DNA from: Beta vulgaris subsp. vulgaris
Lineage: Eukaryota > Streptophyta > Magnoliopsida > Caryophyllales > Amaranthaceae
DNA: 64,000 nucleotides
Direction of reading: 5' to 3'
Assembly: GCF_026745355.1 (NCBI RefSeq)
Contig: NC_079203.1
Span: forward strand, 5,454,352-5,518,351
Of the stretch, positions 32,034 to 44,165 are shown in pieces (position 1 is the stretch's first letter; every line of letters starts with the position of its first letter). Made by a program: the position numbers and the translations under genes. The notes beneath the pieces were generated by a model. It did no database searches. It was not told where the DNA came from and saw only the letters and a list, made by a program, of their open reading frames with translations.

Positions 32034-32952
32034 GTTTTCTATACAAGGAAATAATATGTCTCTCCTTACACCGAGGCAGATTAGCTTATTATTTGTAGGT
32101 GCAAAATCAGTTGGTTGACTTTGCACACAAGTCAATGCACACCCAATAGTTTGATATTGAATGCCACAGGAGTCTTAGTCCATGGGGGTTATCGGTTTCA
32201 ATTTGATAAAACCTTGCTAACGCACTTTGTTATAATCTAATTGGTTAAACTACAATACCTAAAAAATTCAGGCGAAAAGCAATAAATAAACAAGACGCAA
32301 TAATTAATCTATTAATTAGAGCTAGATATTCCCATCATATCACAAACTTCTAGAATAAGTTTTATAACACATATGAGGATAATCCAGGCTGGACAATAAT
32401 TAAAGGGAAAACACGAAGATCATTACCTCCATGAGTTCTTGCTTCAACTGGCGAATGGAAAAACTCGTCACTAGTACATGCTCTAAGTCTAAGAACTAAA
32501 CTATAACCCATGAAGGGGGTTGGCTAGGCTAAGGCTACGCTATGATAGGAAAGTAACTTGCAAGTTCTTGTGTGTTGTGTTTATTGTCTTTGGCTTGATG
32601 ATCTTCCATGTATTTATACACCAATATACTACGTAACTTTTATGCATCTTTGGAGGGAAATGATTTGAATCATCTTTGATTCAAATCATAACTGCTTTTT
32701 GGCGCTGAAATGCACACGTACTTGCTTACGTAGCTTGTCCCATGATAATCTTGTTAACTGCTTATGCCCTTGTCTTTGCTTGACTTTCATCTCCTGAAAA
32801 CCATGATTAATCCTTGACTTCCATTAACTTTCTTTCATGGGCTTTACAATATGATTGGACCTTTATATATTAATATAAATATTAAATCTTTTGAGGCCTA
32901 ATACAATGTACCATAATAAATGTTTGTTAAGCATCTAAAAATGGTAGTAACA
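32034..32952 (-). repeat. Probable LTR of a minus-strand retroelement
   Basis: On the minus strand the sequence starts TGTTACTACC immediately after a 12-G purine tract. It contains a strong TATA element (TATAAATA, 32610-32617) followed by a CA-rich leader, as an LTR promoter would. The 3' limit is not visible: I found no matching second LTR, no primer-binding site and no clear inverted terminus, so the lower coordinate is a guess. Confidence 0.45.
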
Positions 32953-32955
32953 AAT

Positions 32956-32967
32956 CCCCCCCCCCCC
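32956..32967 (-). other. Polypurine tract (G12 on minus strand)
   Basis: Twelve consecutive C on the plus strand, i.e. AATTG followed by a G-run on the minus strand, three bases before TGTTACTACC. This arrangement is what a plus-strand primer site next to a 3' LTR looks like. Confidence 0.5.
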
Positions 32968-33115
32968 AATTTGTGGAGTGATGTGCTCAGAACCCACATT
33001 TATTAGCAAAGATGGACCTTCAATGGTTATAGCCAATATCATCCAACAATATTCTGAATGTGACTTCTTCCATGGTTCTAAGGTGGTCGACATATATTTC
33101 TCTAGGATGGCTGAA

Positions 33116-34843
33116 CTAGGTTGAGAAGAACAATCTTTCATGTATTTCCTCATCCTTCTTTCTAGCCATTATGAAATCCATCAAGAAATTTTGTTTAGGA
33201 AATGATCCTACAAGATAATTTTGTAATAACCAATAAGGATCCACATCATGGATCATGAGATCATGCCATATTTGGCACACACATTTGTATTGTACTAAGT
33301 CTCTTGAAGATGACCCATCCACCATTCTATAAAGCTTTGCGCTTTTTGTGCTTCCTTTAACAAAAAGCTTTGTTAGATATCTCCAAGGTATATTAAGTTG
33401 CCAAATTTCTTTTGTCATGGTTATACACCATGATATGCACACCAAAAGAGAGGACCTAGTCACCTTTTTCAAGTTTGGCAAATATCCACTCTTGCATAAG
33501 ATTTAAATTGGACCCTATTTGAAAAGCGTTAGATCTCCCTGTATGTTTTAGGTACTGTTGTATGATAGGATTATTTCCAAAACATTCTTCAATAGAAGAA
33601 ATCCATTTAGTGGATTCTTTCTTCATAGATTCATCCTTATCTCCAGATATGACATTCAATGCCTTGTGATGATTTGGGCATTTTAATGGATATGGTATAT
33701 ATTCTGGGGCAGATTGATGGAACTTGGATAGGCGAGTATAATCCATTTTGAGTCCCAAATGTTTTAGAGATTGTATATATATATGGACTACAATGCTTTA
33801 CCCGTCCACTAACTTTAATTTTCCTAGCTGCCCAATTCATGTGGACAGTTTTTTGAGAAATGCAAGCGTAAATAGACATGTGTTGTTTTCACTTCATTTT
33901 GATGAAATAAAAATTAATTGTTTTAAACAATCAAATAATTAGACATGCATTTTAAAAAATTATTAATTGAAGCAATTTCATAAATATTCATATTATGATT
34001 TATCTATTTGTAGATAAATTATTAATTACATCTTAATTAATTAAATGCATCTAGAGATGACATTTGAAAATGTTACATACATACAATTTCTACCATGGCA
34101 TGATACTCTTCAGCTTCTAAGTCTTGCCCTACAACACTTATGGTGACTTTAAGGTAGTAGCCATCTTCAGGGGAGTTGTTGAATCTGACTTTGAACATAA
34201 TCCTATAGTAGTTGTTATCCCAAGCATACAACCTGTCAATCAAGGCTGGACACATCCATAAGAAGAAGTTCTCTTGGATCCATAATTCCCAGAGTGAACA
34301 TAAGCACTTGAAGTGCACTGTCCTCGACTTAGCTTCATCTTGGCCTTCTTCCATCCTCACCACTTTGAGGGAGGACTGGGTGCAGGAGAGAACTAGTCAT
34401 TTTGCATATGCCCAAATCATAGTTTGAGGCCTAGGGAAATTAATGCTAGTGATAACCTCTTTTCCCCATCTTTTACAGACTGTCAGCAGTTAATCTTGTG
34501 ATCTTTCTGCTAGCCTAGGTCATATACGGGTGGACAGAAGATCAACGGTGGCACCAACTTTGGTGGTGCTTGACTCTGCCAGCGCTAAGTCTTCTGGCTC
34601 CATTGTAGGTTCAGCGCCAAACACCCTTATCAATTTTTCTTCCCATTTACTTTTTCAGCTATTATGAAGGCTTCTTTGTCTTCATTTATGTTGTTGAAAG
34701 CAAAACGTTGATTGAAGCAATCATCATCAAACTCGACTGTTAAGTTTGCATAAGCCTCGTTATTCATTTCTGACTTTATGGAATGACAATGAAAAGATGG
34801 ATTACTTGCTATGGCCAATCTCCTTTAAATAACCAATCCATTT
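33116..34843 (-). pseudogene. Unrecognised gene family, broken copy (KCxCxxW motif)
   Basis: Function not recognised. Minus-strand coding remains in four blocks: MDWLFKGDW then ASNPSFHC (34843-34630, one frame slip), a block with VHFKCLCSLWELWIQENFFL and DRLYAWDNNYYRIMFKVRF (34363-34073, ending at a possible GTATGT donor), a block with YIPYPLKCPNHHKALNVIS (33758-33456) and a block with DLVQYKCVCQIWHDLM (33481-33116). The K-C-x-C-x-x-W text occurs twice here and once in the intact ORF at 58059-58586, so all three are relatives. The copia element at 34844 interrupts the 5' end. A purine tract and LTR-like sequence follow downstream, so the gene may be carried by a retroelement. Confidence 0.55.
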
Positions 34844-36177
34844 TGTTGAACCCTAGTTTTGATGATGACAAAGAAACAAAGATGCAAACTAAGTCGTGAA
34901 CTAATGAGTTATTTAAGTGTATGGTGTTTAAGGTATCAATGAAAGGAACTGGGAGAATACAAGTCAAGAAGAAGTCAAGAGAGGATTTCAAAGGCTAAGT
35001 AAAGAAGTTTCTATTTGATACTGGAGCAAGCATTGGATCAAGAAAATAGAAGCTAGGCGTTTTATTTTCTAGTTCCAATGTAAAGGAACAAAGAAAGAAT
35101 GGTAAGGAACGTGGCAGTTATTTGAGAATGAGAGTTTGTTCCTTTGTAAGGAACAAACTAAGTGGCACTTAACGAATATGTTAAAGGAACTAGTTAATAA
35201 AGGAACTAGACTTAGGCGTGAAATATAACGGTTAAAATATATATGTAAGTCATGCCTAATTATAGGAAATTAGTTATATCTAATTTCAAATGATAAAATC
35301 AGTTTTAAAAAGAAAATCTGTTTTAGAAAAGATTTTATTTTTCGGAAAATAAGAAAATAAATATCCGGTTTTAGAAAGATTTTTTAAAGATATTATTTTC
35401 TTAAAGATTAAAATTCAGTTTAAAGATAAAAAGTATTTTAAAAACTGATTTTCGGATAAGCTCAAGGAACTCCTATTATTTAGGAGTAATGGCTATATAT
35501 CCACGTTCATTATAGTTCATGGGATCATGGGACATATGTAAACGTGTTCCTTAGGGGAAGGAACATCATGGGTTAATGGACAAACTGTACTCTAATTAAT
35601 CCCACGTTCTTCATGATTAACACTATAAATATAGAAGTCTAGATAAGTTCCAAATGTGTCTGACTAAGTAATTAAGTGAGTTTAACTTATTAAGTGTCAG
35701 TGCCTTCATTCTCTCATAATAGCCATTTGTTCTTTGCCTTCTTACTCTAATTCCACTAAGCTTATTTCGATCAATTGTATTTTGGTTTTTGGGGTAAGGG
35801 AACTTTGAGTGAAGTTCTGTAAGAGAAAGGCTTTGAGTGAAGCTTGTATGTGTGAGAAAACTTCGAGTGAAGTTGAGAGGAACTGCTGTTAAGGGAACAG
35901 TGGTTCAGGAACTTGAGTTTAGGAACTCAAGGTGTGGCTCGAGTTAGAATTAGGTTGTAACAAGTTGTTTGGCCTAATTAGTGAAAGTGTTGAGTTTAAA
36001 ATCCCTAGTGGTCGAGGTTGTTTCTTCTTGTTGGGCCCAAGAAGTTTTTCCTCGTAAAAATCCCTTGTGTTCCTTTAGCTTGTTTATTCGTTTAAGTTTT
36101 AATTTCCGCAAAAAGTTACGTTTATTTCTACACCTACAATTCACCCCCCCTCTTGTAGTGTTCCTAGGGAAATAACA
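34844..36177 (+). repeat. 5' LTR of copia element
   Basis: Begins TGTTGAACCC and ends GGGAAATAACA. It recurs at 44166-45499. It is rich in short AAGGAAC motifs in both orientations, which also recur through the internal region. Confidence 0.95.
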
Positions 36178-36179
36178 AT

Positions 36180-36191
36180 TGGTATCAGAGC
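36180..36191 (+). promoter_or_regulatory. Primer-binding site, initiator tRNA-Met type
   Basis: TGGTATCAGAGC two bases after the 5' LTR, complementary to the 3' end of initiator tRNA-Met as in most plant copia elements. Confidence 0.9.
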
Positions 36192-36241
36192 TAGAACTCA
36201 CGTAAGATAGGAAACCCTATTGAGAAAAGATCCAAGGAACA

Positions 36242-37344
36242 ATGAATACCACCGAGAAACTTGAAGAAGGTTATTCCACTCAAAGGCCTCCTATGTTCAA
36301 TGGGAAGTACTACAACTATTGGAAGAACCGCATGGAGATATTCATCAAGGCTGAAAACTATCAGGTATGGAGAGTCATTGAAGTTGGTGATTTCGAAGTC
36401 ACAACTACAAATGACAAAAATGAGGTAACTCTTAAACCCCTCTCTGATTATGACAAATCTGATTTTGAAAAAATGGAAGTAAATGCCATGGCTATTAAAC
36501 TATTGCATTGTGGACTTGGACCCCATGAACATAATAGGATCATGGGATGCAAATCCGCAAAGCAAATATGGGATTTACTAGAAGTAACCCACGAAGGAAC
36601 TAATGAAGTTAAAAGATCGAAAATTGATTTACTTATGAATCAATATGAACTGTTCTGCATGAAATCCAAAGAAAGCATCCGAGACATGTTTACTCGTTTT
36701 ACTAACATTATAATGAGTTGGCTTCTCTTGGAAAGTTTATTTCATCTGAGGAACAGGTTCGAAAGGTTCTTAGGAGTCTTCCTAAGGACAGATGGATGGC
36801 TAAAGTCACTGCTCTTCAAGAAACAAAAGACTTCACTAAGTTCAACTTAGAACAGCTGGCAGGGTCACTTATGACTCATGAGCTTCACCTTGATACTGAA
36901 TATGGTGAAAGCTCCAAATCAAAATCAATTGCTCTCAAAGCAGATGATGAAGATGATTCGGACTCTGAAGAAGAAGAAGCAGCCCTCATGGTTCGAAAAT
37001 TTCGAAAGATGTACAGGAACATGAAGAATGGAAACTTCAAAGGTAAAACTAAGAAATTTTCTAACAAAGCTGCTTGTCATAAATGTGGAAGTACAGATCA
37101 CTTCATCAAGGAATGTCCTCTTTGGGAAAATGACAAAACCAAAGAAAGGAACAAGGAACGCTTTGCTGAAAGGAACAAAGAATCAAAAGCACCTTTCTCT
37201 AAGGCAAATGTGCGCAAAGCTATGATAGCTGCTTGGGGAGATTCAGAGACGGAAGAAGAAGAGGAACAACCAACTGAAGAAACAGCAAACCTTTGCCTCA
37301 TGGCAAACACTGACGAAAAAGAAGATGAAGAAAAATTGAGGTAA
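36242..37344 (+). pseudogene. Copia Gag, one to two frameshifts
   Basis: It starts at ATG 36242 (MNTTEKLEEG). RPPMFNGKYYNYWKNRMEIF is the typical N-terminal Gag start. A one-base deletion near 36715 shifts the frame, and the reading continues as LASLGKFISSEEQVRKVL. A CCHC zinc knuckle CHKCGSTDHFIKEC lies at about 37075-37116. An acidic EEEEEQPTEE tail follows. A stop at 37345, apparently caused by another small indel, separates Gag from what follows. Gag packages the element's RNA into virus-like particles. It could be restored by very few changes, so sequencing error is a possible cause. Confidence 0.85.
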
Positions 37345-38089
37345 GTCAACATGGACTTGAGTCAGAACTAGATGGTAAAACTAGGACTGAAATATATGAT
37401 CTTCTTTATGATGCAATTCTTGAATGTAGAGATGAACGTGAAAAACGTGAACAAACGGAACAAGCCTTAAAGGTTTGCAAGGAACACATAGAATGGCTTA
37501 AGAAAATGAGAACTGATGTGAAACTAGATTTTTGATTTTTTGATAAAAACTTAAAAATCAAAGAATGTTATGAAGTTTGAAAAATGAAAATTATCTAATT
37601 AATTTAGAGATTTCACACTTGAAGGAATTTGTCCCTGTTCTGAGTTCCTTTGATATAAGATCAACCCCTTTGAAAGGATACAGATCTGAGATTGAAAAAA
37701 TAATAAAGAGAAAATATTTTAAAGGAACAGATCTGTAATCTTAAAAAGGAACTGGTTGTCGCAAGGAACAGAGGCAAAATCATGAAAGTTCCTAAGTGGA
37801 TTGAGAAACCACAGACCAAAAGGAAGGAAGGTCTTGGTTTTGAAAACTACAAGAAAAGGAACAAGACAAAGAAATATGTTGATCTACCTAGTGATAAGTT
37901 TGTATGTATTGTGGCAAGGTAGGTCATTACATAAATCAATGTCAATAAAATCTGAGATGATTGGGAAAAAGTGACAATAAGTAAGAAAAAATGGGTTGTC
38001 AAAACAAATCCTAGTCAAGAACAGGAACCCACGAAAGATGGGGTTCCTTCAACTAACAACTAGTTGATTTTTGCAGGTTGGAGTGAGGG

Positions 38090-41000
38090 GGAACAACACT
38101 TGGTATCTCGATAGTGGTTGTTCCAAGCACATGACAGGAGACAAAACGAAGTTTCTCTCACTCACAACCTATGAAGGTGGAGTGTAACATTTGGTGATAA
38201 TAAGAAAGGTAACATTGTTGCTATGGGTAAGGTCGGTAAGTCACCATTACACTCCATTGAAAATGTATTTTTAGTTGAAGGTCTAAAACATAATCTATTA
38301 AGCATTTCTCAATTCTGTGACAAAGGAAATACTGTAAAATTTGATAAAGAAAAATGCTTAATCATCAACATTAAAACTAAGAAGGTTATTTGGAAGGAAC
38401 AAGGAAAGGGAACACATACATTGTGGATCTAGACCTTGTTCCTCAAATCAATTTAACTTGTCTTAGTGTTATTGAAGATGATTCACTTCTATGGCACAAG
38501 CGTCTAGGACATGCTAGCTTTTCATTACTTGAGAAACTTAGATCAAAAGACTTGTTTTAGGATTACCATCCATAAAATTTCATATTGATCAAGTTTGTGA
38601 TGCATGTGCACGAGGTAAACAAGTAAGATCCTCTTTCAAATCTAAAACGATTGTAAGTACCACTAAACCATTAGAGTTAATTCATATGGACTTATGTGGA
38701 CCATGAGAATTCAAAGCAGAAGTGGAAAGAGGTATGTACTTGTTATTGTAGATGACTATTCTAGGTACACTTGGGTTATTTTTTTCTCTAGTAAAGATGA
38801 AACTTATGATGAGTTCCTTGTCTTTGCTAAAAGAGTTCAAAACCTAAGTGGACATAAAATAATGCACATTAGATCAGATCATGGCAAGGAATTCGAAAAT
38901 TATAAATTTGATGACCTAAGCAGAGATAATGGCCTAGATCATAATTTTTCTGCCCCTAGAACACCACAACAAAATGGTGTTGTAGAAAGGAAAAATAGAA
39001 CTTTGGAGGAAATGTCTAGAACCATGTTAATTGCTAGTGAACTTCCAAGGAACTTTTGGGCTGAAGCTGTTAATACTGCTTGTCACATAATTAATCGTGC
39101 CATGATGAGACCTATCATTAATAAAACTCCTTATGAACTTTACTTTGGAAAGAAACCAAAATATACCTATTTAGAACATTTGGTGCAAATGTTATGTGCA
39201 TAATAATGGAAAAGATAATCTTGGAAAATTTGATGCAAGGAGTGATGAAGCAACATTTTTAGGATACTCCTCACATAGTAAAGCTTATAGAGTATATAAC
39301 AAAGAACTATGTGTGTTGAAGAAAGCATTCATGTAATCTTTGATGAATCTGACAAAATAATCCAAGCATACAGGTTGATGACTATGAGATAGGGTTAGCA
39401 CAACCAGTAAAGGAACCAGATTCACAAGAAGAAGAAGAAGTGAAAGAGGAAAGGAACGAGGAATTGAAAATAATGAATCAATGATTCCTGTTCCTCAAGG
39501 AGGAGAAGATGCTCCTGTTCCTCAAATGAAGGAACTGAGTCCACCGAGGCTAACAGAGGAACAACTGAGCAGAGTTCCTCATCACTCAAGGAACTCATGA
39601 GGAACAACATGTTCCTATAAGAGAGTTTCAACCAAAACCTTGGAGATTACAAAATCACATCCGTGGAACTCATAATCAGCGACATATCCAAAGGTACGCA
39701 AACTAGATCTCAGTTAAGGAACTTTTGTGCATTTCATGCGTTCCTATCAATGATGGAACCAAGAAATCATGAAGAAGCCTTAACTGACTCTGATTGGATT
39801 ACTGCAATGCAAGCTGAATTAAATGAGTTTGAAAGAAACAAGGTATGGCATCTAGTTCCTTCATCTAAACAACAAAAGTAATTGGCTTAAAATGGGTGTT
39901 TAGAAACAAACTAGATGAATATGGAACCATTGTAAGAAACAAAGCTAGACTTGTAGTAAAAGGTTATAACAACAAGAAGGAATTGATTATGAAGAAACCT
40001 TTGCTCCTGTAGCTAGATTAGAAGCCATTAGAATTTAATTGCATTTGCTGCTTACATGGGATTTAAATTATATCAAATGGATGTTAAGTGTGCATTTTTA
40101 AATGGCTATCTAAACGAAGATGTATATGTTGAACAACCCCCTGGTTTGAAATAATAATCTCCCAAATCATGTCTACAAGCTTGATAAAGCTCTTTATGGG
40201 TTAAAACAAGCACCTAGATCATGGTATGAGAGATTATCAAGTTCCTTTTAGAAAACAATTTAAAAGAGGAAAGGTTGATAAAACCTTGTTCCTAAAATCT
40301 AAAGGAACTGATATTTTGCTTGTTCAAATATATGTTGATGACATCATATTCGGAGCTACTAATGAAACATTGTGCAAAGAATTCTCAAGTCTCATGAGCA
40401 ATGAATTTGAAATGAGTATGATGGGTGAGTTAAATTTCTTTCTTGGACTACAAATCAAACAAACTGAAAAAGGTATAATTGTTCACCAACAAAAATACAT
40501 AAAGGAACTATTAAAGAAATATGGCCTCGAAAATTCAAAGATAAATCACACTCCTATGGGAACTTCAACTAGATTAGATGAAGACTCCATAGGAACAAGT
40601 GTTGATCAAACAAAATATAGAGGAATGATTGGTTCACTTTTTATCTAACTGCTAGTCGTCCAGACATAGCTTTCAGTGTTGGTTTGTGTGCTAGATTTCA
40701 AGCAAATCCAAAGGAGTCTCACCTCACTGCTGTGAAGAGAATTCTTAGATATCTTAAAGGAACAGATGATCTTGGACTCTACTATCCAAGAAGTGATACA
40801 TTCGAACTAAAAGGATATGCAGATGCAGATTATGCTGGAGATCTTGTAAATAGGAAAAGCACCTCAGGTATGGCACAATTCCTTGGTCATAGTTTAGTTT
40901 CTTGGAGTACCAAGAAACAAAACACAGTTGCTTTATCCACTGCTGAAGCAGAATATGTAGCTGCTGCTGCATGTTGCTCTCAAATGCTTTGGATAAAACA

Positions 41001-41240
41001 ACAACTTAGTGACTATGGAATAAACTTTGAATGTGTTCCTATTTATTGTGACAATACAAGTGCTATAGTATATCTAAAGATCCAGTGCATCATTCTAGAG
41101 TAAAGCATATACATATTAGACATCACTTTTTAAGAGAAAATGTTGAAAAAGGTTTGATTAAACTTGAGTTTTGTCAAACTGATTATCAGATTGCTGATAT
41201 CTAACTAAGCCTTTGCAAAGAGATAGATATGAAAAATTAA
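38090..41240 (+). pseudogene. Copia Pol: protease, integrase, reverse transcriptase, RNase H (broken)
   Basis: Protease: WYLDSGCSKHMTG at 38101 (D-S-G active site). Pre-integrase: LWHKRLGHASF near 38491. Integrase: VDDYSRYTWV (38750), HIRSDHGKEFE (38870) and NGVVERKNRTLEE (38975) give the D-D-E residues, followed by the ELPRNFWAEAVNTACHIINR signature. Reverse transcriptase: [11 protein letters not shown] (40200) and the catalytic YVDDIIFGA (40333). RNase H: LKGYADADYAGD (40810), STAEAEYVAA (40940) and YCDNTSAI (41045). The domain order PR-INT-RT-RH is that of Ty1/copia. More than six frame changes occur along 3 kb, mostly explicable as single-base indels, so the copy is non-functional as written. 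Confidence 0.88.
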
Positions 41241-41800
41241 GGCTTGAGTTAGGTTAATAAAAATTAAGTGATTGTTCCTATGTCATTCCCCCCCATGTTT
41301 GAATCAATTTGAGTGACTTTGTGTGCTAAAAATAATTGTGTTTAATTGCCTAAGACCATTGCAAATTGGAATGTTGCAAAACATAACATGAATCAAAGAA
41401 ATTAAACAACTCACAAATGTCACATAATACTCCCCTTACTGTTCCTAAGGTCAAGAAACATGCATGTATGAAGGAATTGATATGTAGCATTAGTTGTTCC
41501 TATAGCACAAGTTCCTTAGCATTTATTTTCTTTCAAAAATTAAAACTATAAAAATCCGAAAAATCCCAAAAATAAGGGGAACCAGTTTAATTAAATCTTG
41601 GTTCTTTTTATTTCTTTTCGTTTTTTTATTTTTATTTTTATTTGCTTTTTTTTTCCCGCGTGTCATAATTACTATTACATGCAAAATTCCTCTTAATTCA
41701 TCTAAGAAACCGTGTTCCTCTCAACTCTTCATCTTCACCAATCCGAAACCTCATCACACCTCTTGATACTCCATAAAAACCTCCAAACCTTCATACAATC

Positions 41801-43560
41801 ATGGCAAAAACTTCAAGAAACTCTCCTTTTCCAACACAAAAACACCGACACTTCAAAAATGGAAATTCTTCATCTCCAACAAAACCCTTGAAACCGACAT
41901 AATTCAAGAAAACCCCATAGAGGAACAAATTAGAATCTCCTAGAAGGAGATCGAGAAGAAAATTATTGGGGAAGAGATGAAGAAGAAACCCCGGAACAAT
42001 CTCAGGGGGAAGAAGAAGAATACACCTGTTCCTTCCAAAGGAACTGTTTCTTCGTCTTCCAAAAAAAGGGTCGAACGAAGTGAATCTAGGTATGTTTGGG
42101 TTTTGCGTCGATTTAGAATGGGCAAATAAAATTGAATTTCAGAATTAACCTCCATTCTAAAGGAACAAGGCATGGAATTCTTGTTTGAATTCGCCTTTAA
42201 TAATGCTCTTGTTCCTCTAGCTATGGATGATTTGTGCAAATTTGTTAATACTAATGGAACTTGCACAACTGAGGTTAGAGGAAAGAAAATAAGGTTTAAT
42301 CAAGCAACTTTAGCAAAGTATGGGAAGTTCCTTGCAAAGGAACTGATTTGTATTTAAAAGGAAAGGAACTGTTTCCTTTCCGAATTTTCTCAAGACAAAA
42401 TCTTAGAATATTTTGGAGGAACAGCTGGCCAAAACAAACTTAACCATAACCTACTCTCTCCCCTTCACAAAGTACTTTTAACTTGGTTGGAGAGCACTCA
42501 TTCCTCGAACTGAAAAGAGGAATGAAGTGGGTCTCTTGGATATGTGTTACATGTTTTGCTTGACCACCATATACAAATCAACTTCCCTTCCCTCTTCATT
42601 CAACATCTTAACTCACTGTATTGAAAATAATTGTGTTATTGGTACGGTGCCTTGATAACTTCTTACTTCATCACTTTGAAGTAAGACTTACGGTTGGACC
42701 ACATAGGAGTCAAACAAGGGAACATCTTGAATGAGAAGACTCTAAATGGACTTGTTGTCTGTCCAAGAAGGTGTCTCATTCAAGGAGAATGGCTTCCAGT
42801 TCCTCAGGAAAAAGAAAACTGCCTAACTGATTAGAAGAAGATAATGATGTAATCTTGGATAACCTGTTCCTAACCGGAGGAACCGAAACCTAAGAGGCGC
42901 AAACACATTGCCATAAGCCTAAACCCTCTGTTCCTGAGAGTGAGAAGAGCACTCGTAAAAATTGCTCCAGTTTGTTCCTTCCAACAGGACTCTCCTTAGT
43001 CCTTTCGGATAATGAGGAACAGGACCCTCACTCTCAAGGAACCTACCCACCACCATCTCCCAAACTCTCTGTTCCTTTCACAAAATCCCTCCATTTCACC
43101 TTCTCCTTCTCTGTTCCTTCCAGTTTTGAGCAGTTGAAGGATGAAATAAAAGGCCAAATCCTTTTGCTTCCACCTCCACAACTCTTCCACCCACACCACC
43201 ATTCTTCCTCCCATTTATCACCCTTCACCTTCTGTTTCCATTCCGGAACAGATGAGCCTTCCCTCAAACCCCTCCAGTTCCTTCACAAATCCCCATCTGC
43301 CTCAGTTCCAAGGGTAAGGAACAGGAAATCCGGATGATCTAACTGGGTTAATGAAGTTGCTTCCTGCAAACATATGATAAAATTTATAATCATCTTCATT
43401 GGACTTTGGATGCCAAAACTGATACTATGTAAGTCTTATGAAGAATTGAGTGATACGTGGTTGCGCAGCAAAAGAAGATGGACTCTATGGCTCGTACCTT
43501 GGAGGAGTGAAGGAACAGGTTGACTCAACATGGGGTGGTGATGAAAAATTGAGGATGTGG
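41801..43560 (+). pseudogene. Extra 3' ORF of SIRE-like element (broken)
   Basis: Region between pol and the 3' LTR. An ATG at 41801 opens MAKTSRNSPFPTQKH and frames are soon lost. One block (42172-42357) reads FEFAFNNALVPLAMDDLCKF and VRGKKIRFNQATLAKYGKFL, resembling the N-terminal part of plant retroelement third-ORF proteins. A later block (42972-43337) is Ser/Pro rich. SIRE-type elements often carry such an ORF, sometimes called env-like; I see no signal peptide or membrane segment that would support an envelope role here. Confidence 0.5.
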
Positions 43561-44151
43561 TTGAAGAAGAAGTTGTAGAGGAACACCATTCCCCTTCCCT
43601 TTCTTAGTTTTTTTTTGTTTTGTTGTTCCTGTTTCTTATCAAGGAACACAACTTTTGTTTCTTCTTTTTTTTTTTTTCTTTCTTTGTTTTGTTATGGAAC
43701 AAGTGCTATATAATCAATGATTTTTGCTATATGTCTATGTTTCAAATCTTTGCATAATTTCTTCCTTGGAATGGCTAGTATTATGTGATTGATGTTTGAG
43801 CAAGTTTACTCTTTGATTTTCTAACTTAACCACTAATGGTGCTTGCTATATTGGTCTTAAGGTGTTAAATCAATTCATCAATTCATGCAGAGTCTATTCT
43901 TTTTGAGGATGACAAAGGGGGAAAAGGATTTAAGGAACAAACTGTACATAAACTATAAAAAAAATTGAAAATTAAAAATTAAAAATGGATAAGGTAAATG
44001 AAAAATCAAAAATAGGTTAAGGTAAATGAAAAATCAAAATTCAGTTACTCACATAATTGTGTTTTATTTTTCATTTTCTTCTTTATGTTTTTATTTCATT
44101 CACTTATATTATTTGTTATTTTCCTTAGTTTGTACCTTTGTTGTCATCATC

Positions 44152-44164
44152 AAAAAGGGGGAAA
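44152..44164 (+). other. Polypurine tract of copia element
   Basis: AAAAAGGGGGAAA one base before the 3' LTR, the expected primer site for plus-strand DNA synthesis. Confidence 0.85.
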
Positions 44165-44165
44165 T

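Noticed and set aside
42972..43337. Pro/Ser-rich 121-codon ORF and its antisense partner
   Set aside because: As an independent gene: it is within the third-ORF region of the copia element and better explained as its remnant.
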